Positions 1 through 9,091 are shown, counted from the first letter of the stretch. The stretch: DNA of 64,000 nucleotides from Nitrobium sp046350935 (GCA_046350935.1 JAXLZK010000008.1:42971-106970), one strand, 5' to 3'. Translations and numbers: made by a program. The notes: generated by a model from the letters alone, not told the origin.

Positions 1-31
1 ACTATTCGGCCGCTGTCCGGCATGCTGTCGC

Positions 32-391
32 CTACCGGCCGCCCCTGAGGACGTCCTTCAGCATCCTGACCTTCATACTTATCAATTGGGTCGCGGTGTT
101 GTATAGTAATGCATTTTCCGCAACCTTTGCCATCTCCATGTCGAGGTTGACGGTATTGCCGTCCTGGCTGGGCATGGTATCGACAGGCTCGTACACCTCG
201 TAGCTCGGGGAGACCTCCGGTCCGGCGCCCTCGAATGCCGCTTTTGCCTTCCCGAGCTCATTCTGAAACGATATGTCCCTGGCCTTGTATCCAGGCGTCT
301 CGGAGTTCGCGATATTGGACGCCAATATTTTCTGCCGGAAAGAGGCGATATCGAGCATCTTTTCGAGAACTTTCATGCTGCTGTCCGCCAT
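32..391 (-). CDS. flgB: Flagellar basal-body rod protein FlgB
   Basis: FlgB is a proximal rod subunit of the flagellar basal body, exported by the flagellar type III system. The protein is about 119 residues, near the usual family length of 110-140. It has the rod-protein N-terminal pattern, with FRQKILASNIANSETPGYKA, where the ANSETPGYKA box is the hallmark of rod and hook proteins, and a helical C-terminus ending in SMKVRMLKDVLRG. I chose the ATG at 391 because a GGGAGGAG ribosome-binding site lies just upstream; the 17 residues before it in the open frame are not family-like. It is the last complete gene of a minus-strand operon behind the kinase and response regulator. flgC would be expected just beyond the window's left edge. 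Confidence 0.95.
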   Translation of the reverse strand: MADSSMKVLEKMLDIASFRQKILASNIANSETPGYKARDISFQNELGKAKAAFEGAGPEVSPSYEVYEPVDTMPSQDGNTVNLDMEMAKVAENALLYNTATQLISMKVRMLKDVLRGGR

Positions 392-492
392 AGGCTCCTC
401 CCTTGCTTCATAAGTTCTATCTGTCCTGCAATGTATATGCAATTTTCATTCCATCAATCCCGTTCATCCGGCGAAGATTTCTTCAGCGCCTT

Positions 493-1803
493 CTACTCTT
501 TCAGCTCCCCGTCGGAAATACCGTACTCCTTGATCTTGTTCCGGATGGTCCGCACGCTCACTCCGAGCAGCTCGGCGGCCCTCGTCCTGTTTCCGGCGTT
601 CCGCCTCAGCGTTTCGATGATCATCTCCCTCTCCATGTCCCGCAGGCTTCCCGTTTTTCCGCCTGCCGGGTCAGGCGGGTTTCCGCCGCCTACGGCATCG
701 GGAGGAGGCAGCAGCACTTCCCCCCGCGCAATGACCGCCGACCGGTAGATGAAATTTTCCAACTCCCTGACGTTTCCCTCCCAGTTCCTCTTCAGGAGAT
801 AATCGGTGAAATCCCCGGAGAGGGTCAGGACCCTGTTCATCTTAGCGGCGAGCTTCGAAAGGAAGAATCGCGCCAGGGGCACGATATCCTCCCGGCGCTC
901 CCGGAGGGGGGGGAGCTTGATCGGAAAGACGTTCAGGCGGTAGTAGAGGTCCTCACGGAAGGCGCCCTTTTTGACCTCTGCGAGGAGGTCCTTGTTCGTA
1001 GTGGCGATGATGCGCACATCGACCGCAAGGGGCGTGCGCCCTCCTATCCGGTCGATCTCCCGCTCCTGGATGGCGCGAAGCAGCTTTGCCTGCAGCGGAT
1101 AGGCCATCTCGCTGACCTCGTCGAGGAGGAGCGTCCCCTTGTTGGCCAGCTCGAACTTGCCCTGTCTTCTCTCCACCGCCCCGGTGAAGGCCCCTTTTTC
1201 GTGGCCGAAGAGCTCCGATTCGAGAAGGCTCTCCGATATGGCGGCGCAATTGATGGCGATGAAAGGCCCCGCCTCCCGAGCGCTGTTGCGGTGGATCAGG
1301 CGCGCCGCCACCTCCTTGCCGGTGCCGCTCTCTCCGGCAAGGAGCACCGTGATATCGCTCTTTGCGACCTCCCGGGCGATCGAGAGGACATGCTTCATCG
1401 CCGCTGATTCGGCGATGCCGTCGTCCTCCCCGGACGGGAGTATCCGCTCGATCACCTGGCTGAGCATCGGAAAGGAAAAAGGCTTGATGATATAGTCGGT
1501 CGCCCCCAGCTTCATGGCGTCCACCGCGTTTTCCACCGTACCGTATCCGGTGATGACGATGACCGGCACGAATATATTCCTCCTCCGGATCTCCTGGAGG
1601 AACTCGATTCCGTTCATTTTGGGCATTTTCATATCGGTGATGACGAGGGAGAAGTCGTGAAGATTGCATTGGTGCAGCACCTCCACGGGATTATGAAACA
1701 CGACGGGATTGAAGCCGCACCGCTTGAGCGACTCCCGGAGCGCCATGGCCATATCCACTTCATCATCGACGATCAATACCGATTTCATTATCGCTACACC
1801 CAT
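493..1803 (-). CDS. Sigma-54-dependent response regulator (FlgR/FleR-like)
   Basis: This NtrC-class activator couples a two-component signal to RNA polymerase-sigma54. Domains in order are a receiver (about 1-125, phospho-acceptor Asp in VITDMKMP, near residue 57), an AAA+ domain (about 135-370) with Walker A GESGTGKE and the sigma-54 contact loop GAFTGA, and a Fis-type helix-turn-helix (about 395-432, LGVSVRTIRNKIKEYG). Length, 436 residues, is typical. It sits 65 bp downstream of a PAS histidine kinase and upstream of flgB, so it most likely controls middle or late flagellar genes. The start is ambiguous between 1803 and an internal ATG at 1788, which begins MKSVLIVDDE and is the more usual receiver N-terminus. 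Confidence 0.93.
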   Translation of the reverse strand: MGVAIMKSVLIVDDEVDMAMALRESLKRCGFNPVVFHNPVEVLHQCNLHDFSLVITDMKMPKMNGIEFLQEIRRRNIFVPVIVITGYGTVENAVDAMKLGATDYIIKPFSFPMLSQVIERILPSGEDDGIAESAAMKHVLSIAREVAKSDITVLLAGESGTGKEVAARLIHRNSAREAGPFIAINCAAISESLLESELFGHEKGAFTGAVERRQGKFELANKGTLLLDEVSEMAYPLQAKLLRAIQEREIDRIGGRTPLAVDVRIIATTNKDLLAEVKKGAFREDLYYRLNVFPIKLPPLRERREDIVPLARFFLSKLAAKMNRVLTLSGDFTDYLLKRNWEGNVRELENFIYRSAVIARGEVLLPPPDAVGGGNPPDPAGGKTGSLRDMEREMIIETLRRNAGNRTRAAELLGVSVRTIRNKIKEYGISDGELKE

Positions 1804-1868
1804 TCTCCCGAAAGCAAGAGGCCTTTTCCGTCAAAAAAATGATCCTTGCCGATACCGTACCCTCTTCC

Positions 1869-3017
1869 CTACCCGCCCGTGGGAAGGCAGAGGGTGAATT
1901 CCGTCCCTTTTCCCTCCGAGCTCCTTACGGCAATGGTGCCCCGGTGCGCCGAAACGATCCCGGAGGTGATGGACATTCCCAGCCCGGTCCCCCGGTCCTT
2001 GGTGGAAAAGAACGGCTCGAACATCCTCGCCTGCGTCTCTTCGTCCATCCCGACGCCGTCGTCCTGTATGGACAGCGCGACGAAAGGCGGGATGCCGTCC
2101 GTCCACGCAGCCCCCTCCGCCGGGGCCTTCTCCAGGCATTCCGGCGCGTAAATGCGCACCCGTATCTCTCCCCTGTCGGGGATCGCCTGGACGGCATTCA
2201 GCATGATATTGATCACCGCCTGTCGTATCAGCCCTTTGTCCATGGGCAGCAGGTACCGCCCCTCCTCCGCAAAATGGAACCGGATCCGCTCTTTCGGGAA
2301 CAGCTCTCCGAACTCCCTGCAGATCTCGCCGACGGTTTCGTTGAGGCAGCAGACCTGGGCCGCCGGCTTGATCTCCTTCGAAAACCGGAGCATGTTGTCG
2401 AGAGAGTTTACCAGGTATCGTACGGAATTGGAAATCCTGTTTGCATACTCACCGTGCTCCGTCCCCTTCAGGTCGCCGGCGAGCAGGCTTGCAAACAGCT
2501 CGATGCTCCCGAGGGGGTTCCGTATCTCATGGGCGATCTTCAGGACCAGTCCGCCCATGGCGGTCAGACGCCTGTTCCGCTCGTTCTCCGCCTCGAGCTG
2601 CTTCAGCCGGGTAATGTCTTTGAACAACACCACATGCCCGATGCTGCTGCCCTCCCTGTCACGCACCTCCGAGCGGGAGACAAGCGCATAAAACGGCCTC
2701 CCTTTTTCCGGCACGATCGTCTCCCCGCTGACGGCCGCCCTGAAAGAGGCCCCTCCGATGATTTCTTCCGCAGTGACGTTCAGCAGCTTCTCCACAGCGC
2801 TGTTGACCAGCCGTATCACCCCGTCCCTGTCGAAGAAGATGACCCCCACATCGACGCTGTCAAGAATGCTGTCGAGGAGCTGCTTCTTGTGCTCCACTTC
2901 CTCTGTCAGCCGTTCGACCTTCTCTTCGAGATTCCGGTAATACTGGGTAAGCGTCGCCGATGCCGCATTGAAGCTCTCTATTGCCTTATTGAGCAGCCCT
3001 ACATCGACCAGGTCCAT
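1869..3017 (-). CDS. PAS-domain sensor histidine kinase (FlgS/FleS-like)
   Basis: A soluble two-component kinase of 382 residues with no membrane segment. A coiled coil (about 25-50) leads into a PAS domain (about 50-140). A HisKA domain follows with H-box AHEIRNPLG (phospho-His near 163), then an HATPase with N-box NIMLNAVQA and G-boxes DDGVGMDE and GTGLGMS. The cytoplasmic layout matches the flagellar kinases FlgS and FleS. It begins 9 bp after the TPR gene and is followed by its probable partner regulator. The signal it reads cannot be told from sequence; export-apparatus status is a known input for FlgS but is only an analogy here. Confidence 0.93.
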   Translation of the reverse strand: MDLVDVGLLNKAIESFNAASATLTQYYRNLEEKVERLTEEVEHKKQLLDSILDSVDVGVIFFDRDGVIRLVNSAVEKLLNVTAEEIIGGASFRAAVSGETIVPEKGRPFYALVSRSEVRDREGSSIGHVVLFKDITRLKQLEAENERNRRLTAMGGLVLKIAHEIRNPLGSIELFASLLAGDLKGTEHGEYANRISNSVRYLVNSLDNMLRFSKEIKPAAQVCCLNETVGEICREFGELFPKERIRFHFAEEGRYLLPMDKGLIRQAVINIMLNAVQAIPDRGEIRVRIYAPECLEKAPAEGAAWTDGIPPFVALSIQDDGVGMDEETQARMFEPFFSTKDRGTGLGMSITSGIVSAHRGTIAVRSSEGKGTEFTLCLPTGG

Positions 3018-3026
3018 CGTGCGTTT

Positions 3027-4706
3027 CTACTCCTCTCCCGCCAGAATCATCGCCGCCTCTCCCACAAGCCCGCCGCCGTCGGCGGCTTTCTTCAGATAGT
3101 CCCGGTCGCGCATCAGCTTCCCGTATTGATACTGCACCCACTGGAGGGTCCGCGGGTCGTCCACTCCCTGCTCCAGCGCCCGTTTGTAGTAGAACCGGGC
3201 CTTCTCTTCCTCCCCCGCCCGATACGCGAGATCCCCCGCCCGAGCGGAAGAGGCGCTGTCGCCGGCATCGGAGGCCATTCCATAGTACTTTACCGCATTG
3301 CCCCTGTCGCCTGCCTCTGCGTACAGCGAGGCCAGACGCGCGAGGAGACGGTGGTCCTGCGAGATCCCGGCCGCATTTGCCAGGTGCTGGATCGCCTGCG
3401 GGTAATCCCCCTCCCGTCTGTATATTTCCGCCATCAGGTAGGAGGAGCGGAGGAAATACCGTTTATCGAAAAGAATGGGAAGGATGAGCTTCCGTGCCTC
3501 GCCGTTTTTGCCCTCATTGATGAGAATTTCCGCGAGAAGCAGCGACGCATCCCCATTCTCTCCCTTTTGCGTCCGTTTGAGCAGCAGCGCCCCCTCCTTT
3601 TCCCTGCCGTTGGCGATCAGGTGCCGCGCGGCCGCTGCGATGAACGGGCTGCTCAGATCGAGATAAGGGGAATATTTGGAAAGATATTCGGCCCCTTTCG
3701 GGTCTTTCGCATCGATGAACTTCTGCAGCCGCCTTTCCATCTCCCGCCCCCGGGTTTTCTTGTCCTTGATGAACGTGAGGTAACGCAAGGCATTGCCGGG
3801 ATCGCCCGTCCTGTCGTAAAGTTTCACTATGGTCATCGCAAGGCCATCGTCCATCTCGCGCGAAAAGACATCGAGGCTCAGCTCCAGGGCTTCATTGTCT
3901 CTTCCCTTGTATTCGTACACCTTTGCAAGGGTCTTCTTCGCGTTATGCACCTCGAGGCTCGAAGACGATTCCCGGATAATGCCCTTGCACTGCCTCTCGG
4001 CATCGTCGAAGCGGGAGGCGTAATAGTACAGCAGCGCCTTGCTTACCCGGAGGTCCTCTTCTTTCAGGGCGGACTCGGAGATCTTGTTGATCGTGCCGAT
4101 CGCTTCTCGATGCATCCCTTTCAGGCTGTACAGGTCAGCCTTGACGAACAGGGCGCGGGGCTCGGTTTCCAATGCCCGGGGGGAAAGCTCTTTCAGAAGC
4201 GCCTCGGCCCCGGTGCTATCGCTCATTTTCAGTTTCAGCTCCGCTTTGCCGATAAGAGCCTTTTCCCGGAACTCCCCACCGGCTTTTTCAAAATAGTACC
4301 GGGCTTCTTCGTATGACCGCGAAGCAAGAGAGCTGTATCCGAGCAGGAGCATGGCCTCATTCATATGGACAGACTGGGGGTATAACGAGAAAAGGCGCTT
4401 CATATTCAGACGCGCTTCGTGGTACCTCTTCAGATAAAAATCCGCCTTGCCCATGCCGAAAAGCGCCTTTTCAGCAGTCGGCCCCTTCCGGGAGGAGAGG
4501 AATATTTCCCGGTACATGTCTCCCGCCGCGGAATATTTTTTCGTCTTGAAAAGCTCGTCGGCGGTGTGCAGTTTGTCGCCGGAGGCATGAAGCAGCGGCA
4601 CAGGAAAGAGCGCAGGGAGAAGAAAAAGTGAGAAAAAAAGGAGAAAAGGAAGACGGGACGCAGGAGAAGGTTTTTTCCCGCTGATTCCCGCTTTTTCTCC
4701 TGTCAT
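3027..4706 (-). CDS. Exported TPR-repeat protein in flagellar regulatory operon
   Basis: The protein is 559 residues. A basic N-terminus is followed by a hydrophobic stretch (about 20-40, LLFFSLFLLPALFPVPLL), consistent with a signal peptide. The rest is built almost entirely of tetratricopeptide-type helix pairs, with recurring alanine, tyrosine and glycine spacing such as EALFGMGKADFYLKRYHEA and ALRYLTFIKD. No catalytic motif was seen. It is the first gene after a sigma-54-like promoter and only 9 bp before the kinase, so it may be a periplasmic scaffold or sensor for the kinase-regulator pair. That role is inference from position. The first methionine is about 20 residues before the hydrophobic core, so a later start is possible. 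Confidence 0.8.
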   Translation of the reverse strand: MTGEKAGISGKKPSPASRLPFLLFFSLFLLPALFPVPLLHASGDKLHTADELFKTKKYSAAGDMYREIFLSSRKGPTAEKALFGMGKADFYLKRYHEARLNMKRLFSLYPQSVHMNEAMLLLGYSSLASRSYEEARYYFEKAGGEFREKALIGKAELKLKMSDSTGAEALLKELSPRALETEPRALFVKADLYSLKGMHREAIGTINKISESALKEEDLRVSKALLYYYASRFDDAERQCKGIIRESSSSLEVHNAKKTLAKVYEYKGRDNEALELSLDVFSREMDDGLAMTIVKLYDRTGDPGNALRYLTFIKDKKTRGREMERRLQKFIDAKDPKGAEYLSKYSPYLDLSSPFIAAAARHLIANGREKEGALLLKRTQKGENGDASLLLAEILINEGKNGEARKLILPILFDKRYFLRSSYLMAEIYRREGDYPQAIQHLANAAGISQDHRLLARLASLYAEAGDRGNAVKYYGMASDAGDSASSARAGDLAYRAGEEEKARFYYKRALEQGVDDPRTLQWVQYQYGKLMRDRDYLKKAADGGGLVGEAAMILAGEE

Positions 4707-4755
4707 CCCACTCTCCTTGCTCCCTTATTTTTCACACGGCAATCCGTTCTTCTAA

Positions 4756-4771
4756 TGAAAAAAACGTGCCA
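4756..4771 (-). promoter_or_regulatory. Candidate sigma-54 promoter of the TPR-kinase-regulator-flgB operon
   Basis: Read on the minus strand the site is TGGCACG-TTTT-TTTCA. The -24 element is a perfect match to TGGCACG. The -12 element differs from TTGCA by one base, with correct spacing. It lies about 50 bp upstream of the TPR gene start, and the operon itself encodes a sigma-54 activator, which fits. Confidence 0.6.
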
Positions 4772-4956
4772 TCCCTCCCCAAAAAAGGAAAATAGTTTTC
4801 TTCGATAATTCCTCTGAAAATTAAAGAAAAATAAATAGCACTCTCCGGGGGATCCCCCTTTCAAGTCAATTATATGACGGGAACGAAAAAGAAAAAGTTC
4901 CGGAATGTTACTTTTATGACGCTTTTGTTTTTTCCCCGAAGGAGGGTAAAAGAGAA

Positions 4957-5955
4957 TTACGGCAGGATCAGCCGCTTCATCTTCTCGATGAGGGTCGTTC
5001 TATTGATGTTGAGATAGCGCGCAGCCTGGCTCTTCACCCCGTTATGCAGTTCGAGGGCGTGGAGGATGAGCCTCCTTTCGTACTCTTCAAGGGCGGCATT
5101 CAGGTCGATGCCGCCGATAAAGGGATTGGCGTCGTCATCTCCTATTTCGGGCAGGTCGGGAATACGCCGTCCGGTCATTCTCTCCGGAAGATCGAAAGGC
5201 GTGACGATGTCGTTCTCTTTGAGGACCAGCAGCCGTTCTATAGTGTTTTCCAGCTCCCTGACGTTGCCGGGCCATGCATAGGTGTTGAATATTTTCACGG
5301 CATCTTCTGAAAAGGCAATCTTGCTCCTTCCGAAGCGTTTTGCGTGCTTCTCGACAAAAAAATCACACAGCCGGGGCATATCCTCGATGCGCTCACGAAG
5401 GGGGGGGATTTCGATGGGAATGACATTGAGACGATAAAAGAGGTCATCCCTGAACCTCCCCTGCCCTACCGCCTCTTCAAGGTTCCGGTTGGTTGCGGCA
5501 ATGATCCTGACGTCCACGTTCACCGTTTTCGTCCCGCCGATCCTTTCGAAGGAGCGCTCCTGGATGACCCTGAGGAGTTTTACCTGCAGGATGGGCGGCA
5601 TCTCTCCTATCTCATCGAGAAAAATCGTGCCGCTGTCGGCAAGCTCGAATCTCCCTATCCGCATGGCGACCGCCCCGGTAAAGGCGCCCTTTTCGTGGCC
5701 GAACAGCTCCGATTCGAGAAGCTCCGCAGGGATGGCGCCGCAGTTGACAGGGATGAAGGGTTTTTCAGCGCGGTTGCTGTTGTTGTGGATGTTTTTGGCA
5801 ACCAGCTCCTTGCCGGTCCCGCTCTCTCCCATAATCAGAATTGTACTGGCGCAGTTCGCAACTTTTGCGCTCAGTTCGTAGATGCGTTTGATTGCCTGAG
5901 AAGTGCCGATCAGCGGATGATGGTTGCCGTTGCGTCCTGCACCTGTATTTTCCAC
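4957..5955 (-). CDS. Sigma-54 activator lacking a receiver domain (FleQ/FlrA-like)
   Basis: A sigma-54 activator with AAA+ domain and DNA-binding tail but no phosphorylatable receiver. Visible motifs are HPLIGTS at the domain entry, Walker A GESGTGKE, GAFTGA, the arginine-finger region FYRLNVIPIEIPPLRER, and a Fis-type tail ending NRTTLIEKMKRL, a wording typical of FleQ/FlrA master flagellar activators. The open frame runs to a TTG at 6003 with a hydrophobic, Cys-rich leader and no ribosome-binding site. I prefer the GTG at 5955, which starts VENTGAG, but no start here has a clear Shine-Dalgarno. It is a single gene between the sigma-54-promoted operon and tRNA-Gly, suggesting a constitutive or master regulator. 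Confidence 0.85.
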   Translation of the reverse strand: MENTGAGRNGNHHPLIGTSQAIKRIYELSAKVANCASTILIMGESGTGKELVAKNIHNNSNRAEKPFIPVNCGAIPAELLESELFGHEKGAFTGAVAMRIGRFELADSGTIFLDEIGEMPPILQVKLLRVIQERSFERIGGTKTVNVDVRIIAATNRNLEEAVGQGRFRDDLFYRLNVIPIEIPPLRERIEDMPRLCDFFVEKHAKRFGRSKIAFSEDAVKIFNTYAWPGNVRELENTIERLLVLKENDIVTPFDLPERMTGRRIPDLPEIGDDDANPFIGGIDLNAALEEYERRLILHALELHNGVKSQAARYLNINRTTLIEKMKRLILP

Positions 5956-6147
5956 GTCATAAGTTTGACACACGAAAAGGCAAAAGGTCAATAGAATTTT
6001 CAAGAAAAAACGGAGGAATTGTTAAGAAAGAAAACGGAGAGAGAGGAAAAGAAAAAGTTATATGTCTCAAAGGGTTAGCCTCGCCTCCCTCATCGGGTCC
6101 CGGAAGAAAGGCACGCTTCAGGAAGACTTCCCGTATCATCGATTGAA

Positions 6148-6222
<75 letters not shown>

Positions 6223-6322
6223 GTTGACTGGAAGTACATCGGCCGGTTGCCTTGAACCGAATAAAAAGCGGATTAGTTATTCTATATTTTTTTGGTGGTT
6301 TCTTGCAAGAAAAAACAAACCG

Positions 6323-7987
6323 CTATTCAGTTTTCATGATCGCACCACTGCCGGCGGAGCTCACCATCCTCGCGTAGCGCGCAAGATAGCCGTGGCGTAT
6401 CTTGGGCTGCGGCTGCTTCCAGAGAGCTAGCCTGCGGCTGATCTCCGCATCGGAGAGAAGGATATTTATTTTCCGCTTTGGGATATCGATGCCGATTCTG
6501 TCTCCGTCCTGTACGATTGCGAGGGGTCCTCCCTCCATCGCCTCGGGGGAGATATGTCCTATGCAGGGGCCACGGGTGCCCCCGGAGAATCTTCCATCCG
6601 TGATGAGGGCCACCGACTCGCTGAGGCCCATCCCGGCTATGGCGGCGGTGGGGGAAAGCATTTCACGCATACCCGGTCCTCCTTTCGGCCCCTCGTACCG
6701 GATGACGATCACGTCCCCCGGTTTGATTTCTCCGTTCAGAATGGCCTTCATGCCCGCCTCCTCCGAGTCGAACACCCGTGCAGTACCCTCGAATTTCAGC
6801 ATTTTCTTACCCACTGCCGTCTGTTTAACCACGGCGCCGTCAGGGGCGAGGTTCCCTTTCAGGATCGCAATTCCCCCCTCTTTATGATACGCCCGGTCAA
6901 GGGGCCGCACTACCTCTTCGTCCATAACAGCGGCCTGCGCGGCAATGTCCAGGATGTCTTTCCCGGAAACAGTGGCGCTGCTGTTGAGCAGGTCTTTCAG
7001 CCTCTTCAGCACCGCTGGGATTCCGCCCGCAGCATCGAGGTCTTCCATGTAGTACTCCCCTCCGGGAATCATGTTCGCGATATGAGCGGTTTTCCTGCTC
7101 AACGCGTCGAATGTATCGAGGGGGAGCTCCACTCCCGCTTCGTGTGCGATAGCAGGGATATGGAGGACGGTATTCGTCGATCCGCCGAGGGCAAGGTCGA
7201 CCATGATCGCATTTTCAAACGCCTTGGCGGTCATGATTTTCCGCGGGGTGATCCCTTTTCTGATCAACTCCACCACCCGGACTCCGCTCTCAAAGGCGAT
7301 CCTCTTCTTCTGGGCCAGGACGGCGGGCGCAGTAGCGCATCCGGGCAGGCTCATCCCGATCGATTCCGTCACGCAGGCCATGGTGTTTGCCGTATACATC
7401 CCCTGGCAGGACCCGGCGCCGGGGCAGGAGCACATTTCGAGTGCGCCCAGCTCCTCGTCCTTTATGAGTCCTTTTCGATATTTTCCCACTGCCTCGAACG
7501 TGTCGCTGGTAAGGTTCAGCCTTCTGCCGCTATGGCGGCCGGAGAGCATGGGGCCTGCGGTCACCACGATGCTGGGCACATTCAACCGGGCCGCCGCCAT
7601 CAGCATGCCCGGCGTTATCTTGTCGCAGTTGGTCAGCATTACCAGGCCATCCAGCTGGTGCGCCTCGATAACGGTCTCCACCATGTCAGCAATCAATTCG
7701 CGGGATGCGAGCGAGTAGTGCATTCCCCTGTGCCCCATGGCGATCCCGTCACATATCCCGGGAATGCCGAAGAAGAAGGGATACCCGCCCCCCGTATGGA
7801 TGCCTTTTTCGATGAACCTCTCCAGGTCGCGCATGCCGATATGCCCGGGAATGATATCGGTAAAGCTCGTGGCAACGCCGATGAAAGGCTTGTTCATCTC
7901 GCTCCGGGGAATTCCCGTTGCATAGAGGAGAGCCCGGTGCGGGACCCTTTCAAGCCCCTTCTTGATGGTACTGCTTCTCAGCTTCAT
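6323..7987 (-). CDS. ilvD: Dihydroxy-acid dehydratase
   Basis: IlvD dehydrates 2,3-dihydroxy-isovalerate and 2,3-dihydroxy-3-methylvalerate to the 2-keto acids in valine and isoleucine synthesis. The protein is 554 residues, the family norm. It shows the iron-sulfur cysteine contexts LTNCDKITPGM and CSCPGAGSCQGMYTANTM, plus the C-terminal DGRFSGGTRGPCIGH. I chose the ATG at 7987 because it has a GAGGAAACGG ribosome-binding site and begins MKLRSSTIKKG. Longer starts would run into the neighbouring DUF465 gene. It is an isolated biosynthetic gene here, followed by the DUF465 gene upstream and tRNA-Gly downstream. Confidence 0.97.
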   Translation of the reverse strand: MKLRSSTIKKGLERVPHRALLYATGIPRSEMNKPFIGVATSFTDIIPGHIGMRDLERFIEKGIHTGGGYPFFFGIPGICDGIAMGHRGMHYSLASRELIADMVETVIEAHQLDGLVMLTNCDKITPGMLMAAARLNVPSIVVTAGPMLSGRHSGRRLNLTSDTFEAVGKYRKGLIKDEELGALEMCSCPGAGSCQGMYTANTMACVTESIGMSLPGCATAPAVLAQKKRIAFESGVRVVELIRKGITPRKIMTAKAFENAIMVDLALGGSTNTVLHIPAIAHEAGVELPLDTFDALSRKTAHIANMIPGGEYYMEDLDAAGGIPAVLKRLKDLLNSSATVSGKDILDIAAQAAVMDEEVVRPLDRAYHKEGGIAILKGNLAPDGAVVKQTAVGKKMLKFEGTARVFDSEEAGMKAILNGEIKPGDVIVIRYEGPKGGPGMREMLSPTAAIAGMGLSESVALITDGRFSGGTRGPCIGHISPEAMEGGPLAIVQDGDRIGIDIPKRKINILLSDAEISRRLALWKQPQPKIRHGYLARYARMVSSAGSGAIMKTE

Positions 7988-8081
7988 ACTTTTCCGTTTC
8001 CTCGTTTCTTGTCTATGCTCCCGTGCAGGCGCACGGAGCAGCCCGCCTCCGAAGGCGGCGGCGCAGGCAGCCTCTTCCCCA

Positions 8082-8315
8082 TTATGCGCCGCTCCCCACC
8101 TTTTTGCCGTACTCACGGATTATCTCGGCGATCCTGTCCTTTTTGTGAAGCTTCTCTTTCTTCATCCTGTTCTCTTCGACCTCTTCCTCGGGAGAAAGAT
8201 AATGCTTTCTGCTGAACTCTGCCAGCAGTCCGTCGAGCTCTCTATGTTCCTGATACAGCCGTCTGAATTCCTCATTCTCCCGCTTTAAAAGCTCTATGAT
8301 CTCTTCTTCGTTCAT
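8082..8315 (-). CDS. DUF465 (YdcH-family) small coiled-coil protein
   Basis: A 77-residue, highly charged, almost wholly helical protein that starts MNEEEIIELLKRENEEFRRL and contains HRELDGLLAEF and the family-typical basic LKKEKL-like stretch (MKKEKLHKKDRIAEII). This is the pattern of the DUF465/YdcH family, short cytosolic proteins of unknown function common in Proteobacteria and Nitrospirota. It ends 94 bp upstream of ilvD on the same strand and may be cotranscribed. Nothing in the sequence shows its role. Confidence 0.85.
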   Translation of the reverse strand: MNEEEIIELLKRENEEFRRLYQEHRELDGLLAEFSRKHYLSPEEEVEENRMKKEKLHKKDRIAEIIREYGKKVGSGA

Positions 8316-8411
8316 GTCTTTGCCCTCCTTGCTCTGGGATTATTTTCACCCTAATTTTACAATAAACACCTACCATTTTACATCACCCTGCCGCGAAAAA
8401 CGAAAGATGCC

Positions 8412-8427
8412 GGCGGCACTGTCCGCC
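8412..8427 (-). terminator. Possible terminator of the NorB-like gene
   Basis: On the minus strand, GGCGG-ACAGTG-CCGCC forms a 5-bp GC stem about 60 bp after the stop of the upstream gene, followed loosely by T-rich sequence (CTTTCGTTTTT). The U-tract is not immediate, so the call is tentative. Confidence 0.35.
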
Positions 8428-8485
8428 AAAAAGGCGCAGAGCGGGGGCGGGGCGTGAAAAGGGAAGACGGCATACCGCTGCGCAC

Positions 8486-8893
8486 CTACTCCTCTTTCGA
8501 GAAAAGGGTCGCTATCATATTGTAGAAAAAGAGGAATATGGAGAGAGCCTCCATTATACCAAAAGCGACGGAAAGGCCCCGGTACAAGGAAACTGCAGGA
8601 TTGTTTACCTGGAGGGTATAGAAAACGAGCATGCCAATCAGTCCAATGTTGGCAAGGTAAAACTGCACTTCGCCCATCCGCACGCTTTTCAGCCTCTTTC
8701 CCGCGAACCGGGGGAGTATGTGATACCCCACCCCGTAGATCATCATCGATACCCACCCGAGCATGTTCAGATGAGAATGGACGAAGCGCAGAGAGAGGCA
8801 GGACGAATTGGCGAACATCGCGATCCCGATACATGCGGACAGTGCGAGATAGACAATGCTCATGACGATAAAGTTCCGTACAAATTTCTCCAT
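8486..8893 (-). CDS. Small heme-copper-oxidase-subunit-I-like membrane protein (NorB/CcoN fragment family)
   Basis: A 135-residue protein with about four membrane helices. The stretch HSHLNMLGWVSMMIYGVGYH followed by ILPRF resembles the histidine-bearing helix of NorB/CcoN subunits (HxHLxxLGWV...PR). Such four-helix stand-alone proteins are known as cbb3/NorB-like proteins and are often found near nitric-oxide or low-oxygen response genes. Too short to be a full oxidase, it could bind heme or act as an accessory. It is divergent from the DUF1858 gene, and the shared 264-bp region carries two CRP/FNR-like palindromes. Start ATG 8893 has a GAGGAGGAG ribosome-binding site. A longer overlapping frame (to 8370) lacks this membrane pattern and was discarded. 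Confidence 0.8.
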   Translation of the reverse strand: MEKFVRNFIVMSIVYLALSACIGIAMFANSSCLSLRFVHSHLNMLGWVSMMIYGVGYHILPRFAGKRLKSVRMGEVQFYLANIGLIGMLVFYTLQVNNPAVSLYRGLSVAFGIMEALSIFLFFYNMIATLFSKEE

Positions 8894-8965
8894 ATTCTTT
8901 TCTCCTCCTCATCGATTCCTTACAAATTATATTACCTCATCTTACCCGAAAGGAATACCTCCCGA

Positions 8966-8981
8966 TATGACTTCCGTCATA
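8966..8981. promoter_or_regulatory. CRP/FNR-type palindrome, copy 1
   Basis: TATGA-CTTCCG-TCATA is a perfect inverted repeat with the 6-bp spacer used by CRP/FNR-family regulators. It lies 73 bp upstream of the NorB/CcoN-like gene and matches the second palindrome 109 bp away. The bound regulator is unknown. Confidence 0.6.
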
Positions 8982-9073
8982 GGAGTAAAATCTACATTAG
9001 TATACGTATTCCTTGTGTCTTCTTTCCGTTTTCCGTTGTCTCTTCAGTCCCCCCTCTTTTTTTCTCTCCCGCA

Positions 9074-9091
9074 TTATGACCACGATCATAA
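9074..9091. promoter_or_regulatory. CRP/FNR-type palindrome, copy 2
   Basis: TTATGA-CCACGA-TCATAA is a perfect 6+6+6 inverted repeat whose core TATGA-N6-TCATA is the same as copy 1. It is 67 bp upstream of the DUF1858 gene start, suggesting activation of that gene by an HcpR/DNR/FNR-like protein. Confidence 0.6.

Noticed and set aside
1839..4316. 825-residue plus-strand open frame
   Set aside because: It is antisense to the response regulator, kinase and TPR genes and has no family features; GC-rich DNA leaves such frames open by chance.
5956..6003. TTG start at 6003 for the FleQ-like gene
   Set aside because: No ribosome-binding site, and the leader is hydrophobic and Cys-rich, unlike the family.
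7988..8116. N-terminal extension of ilvD to 8116
   Set aside because: The added 43 residues are not IlvD-like, overlap the DUF465 gene and lack the ribosome-binding site seen at 7987.
8370..8912. 180-residue minus-strand frame overlapping the NorB-like gene
   Set aside because: The 8486-8893 frame has membrane helices and the HSHLNMLGW motif; this one has neither.
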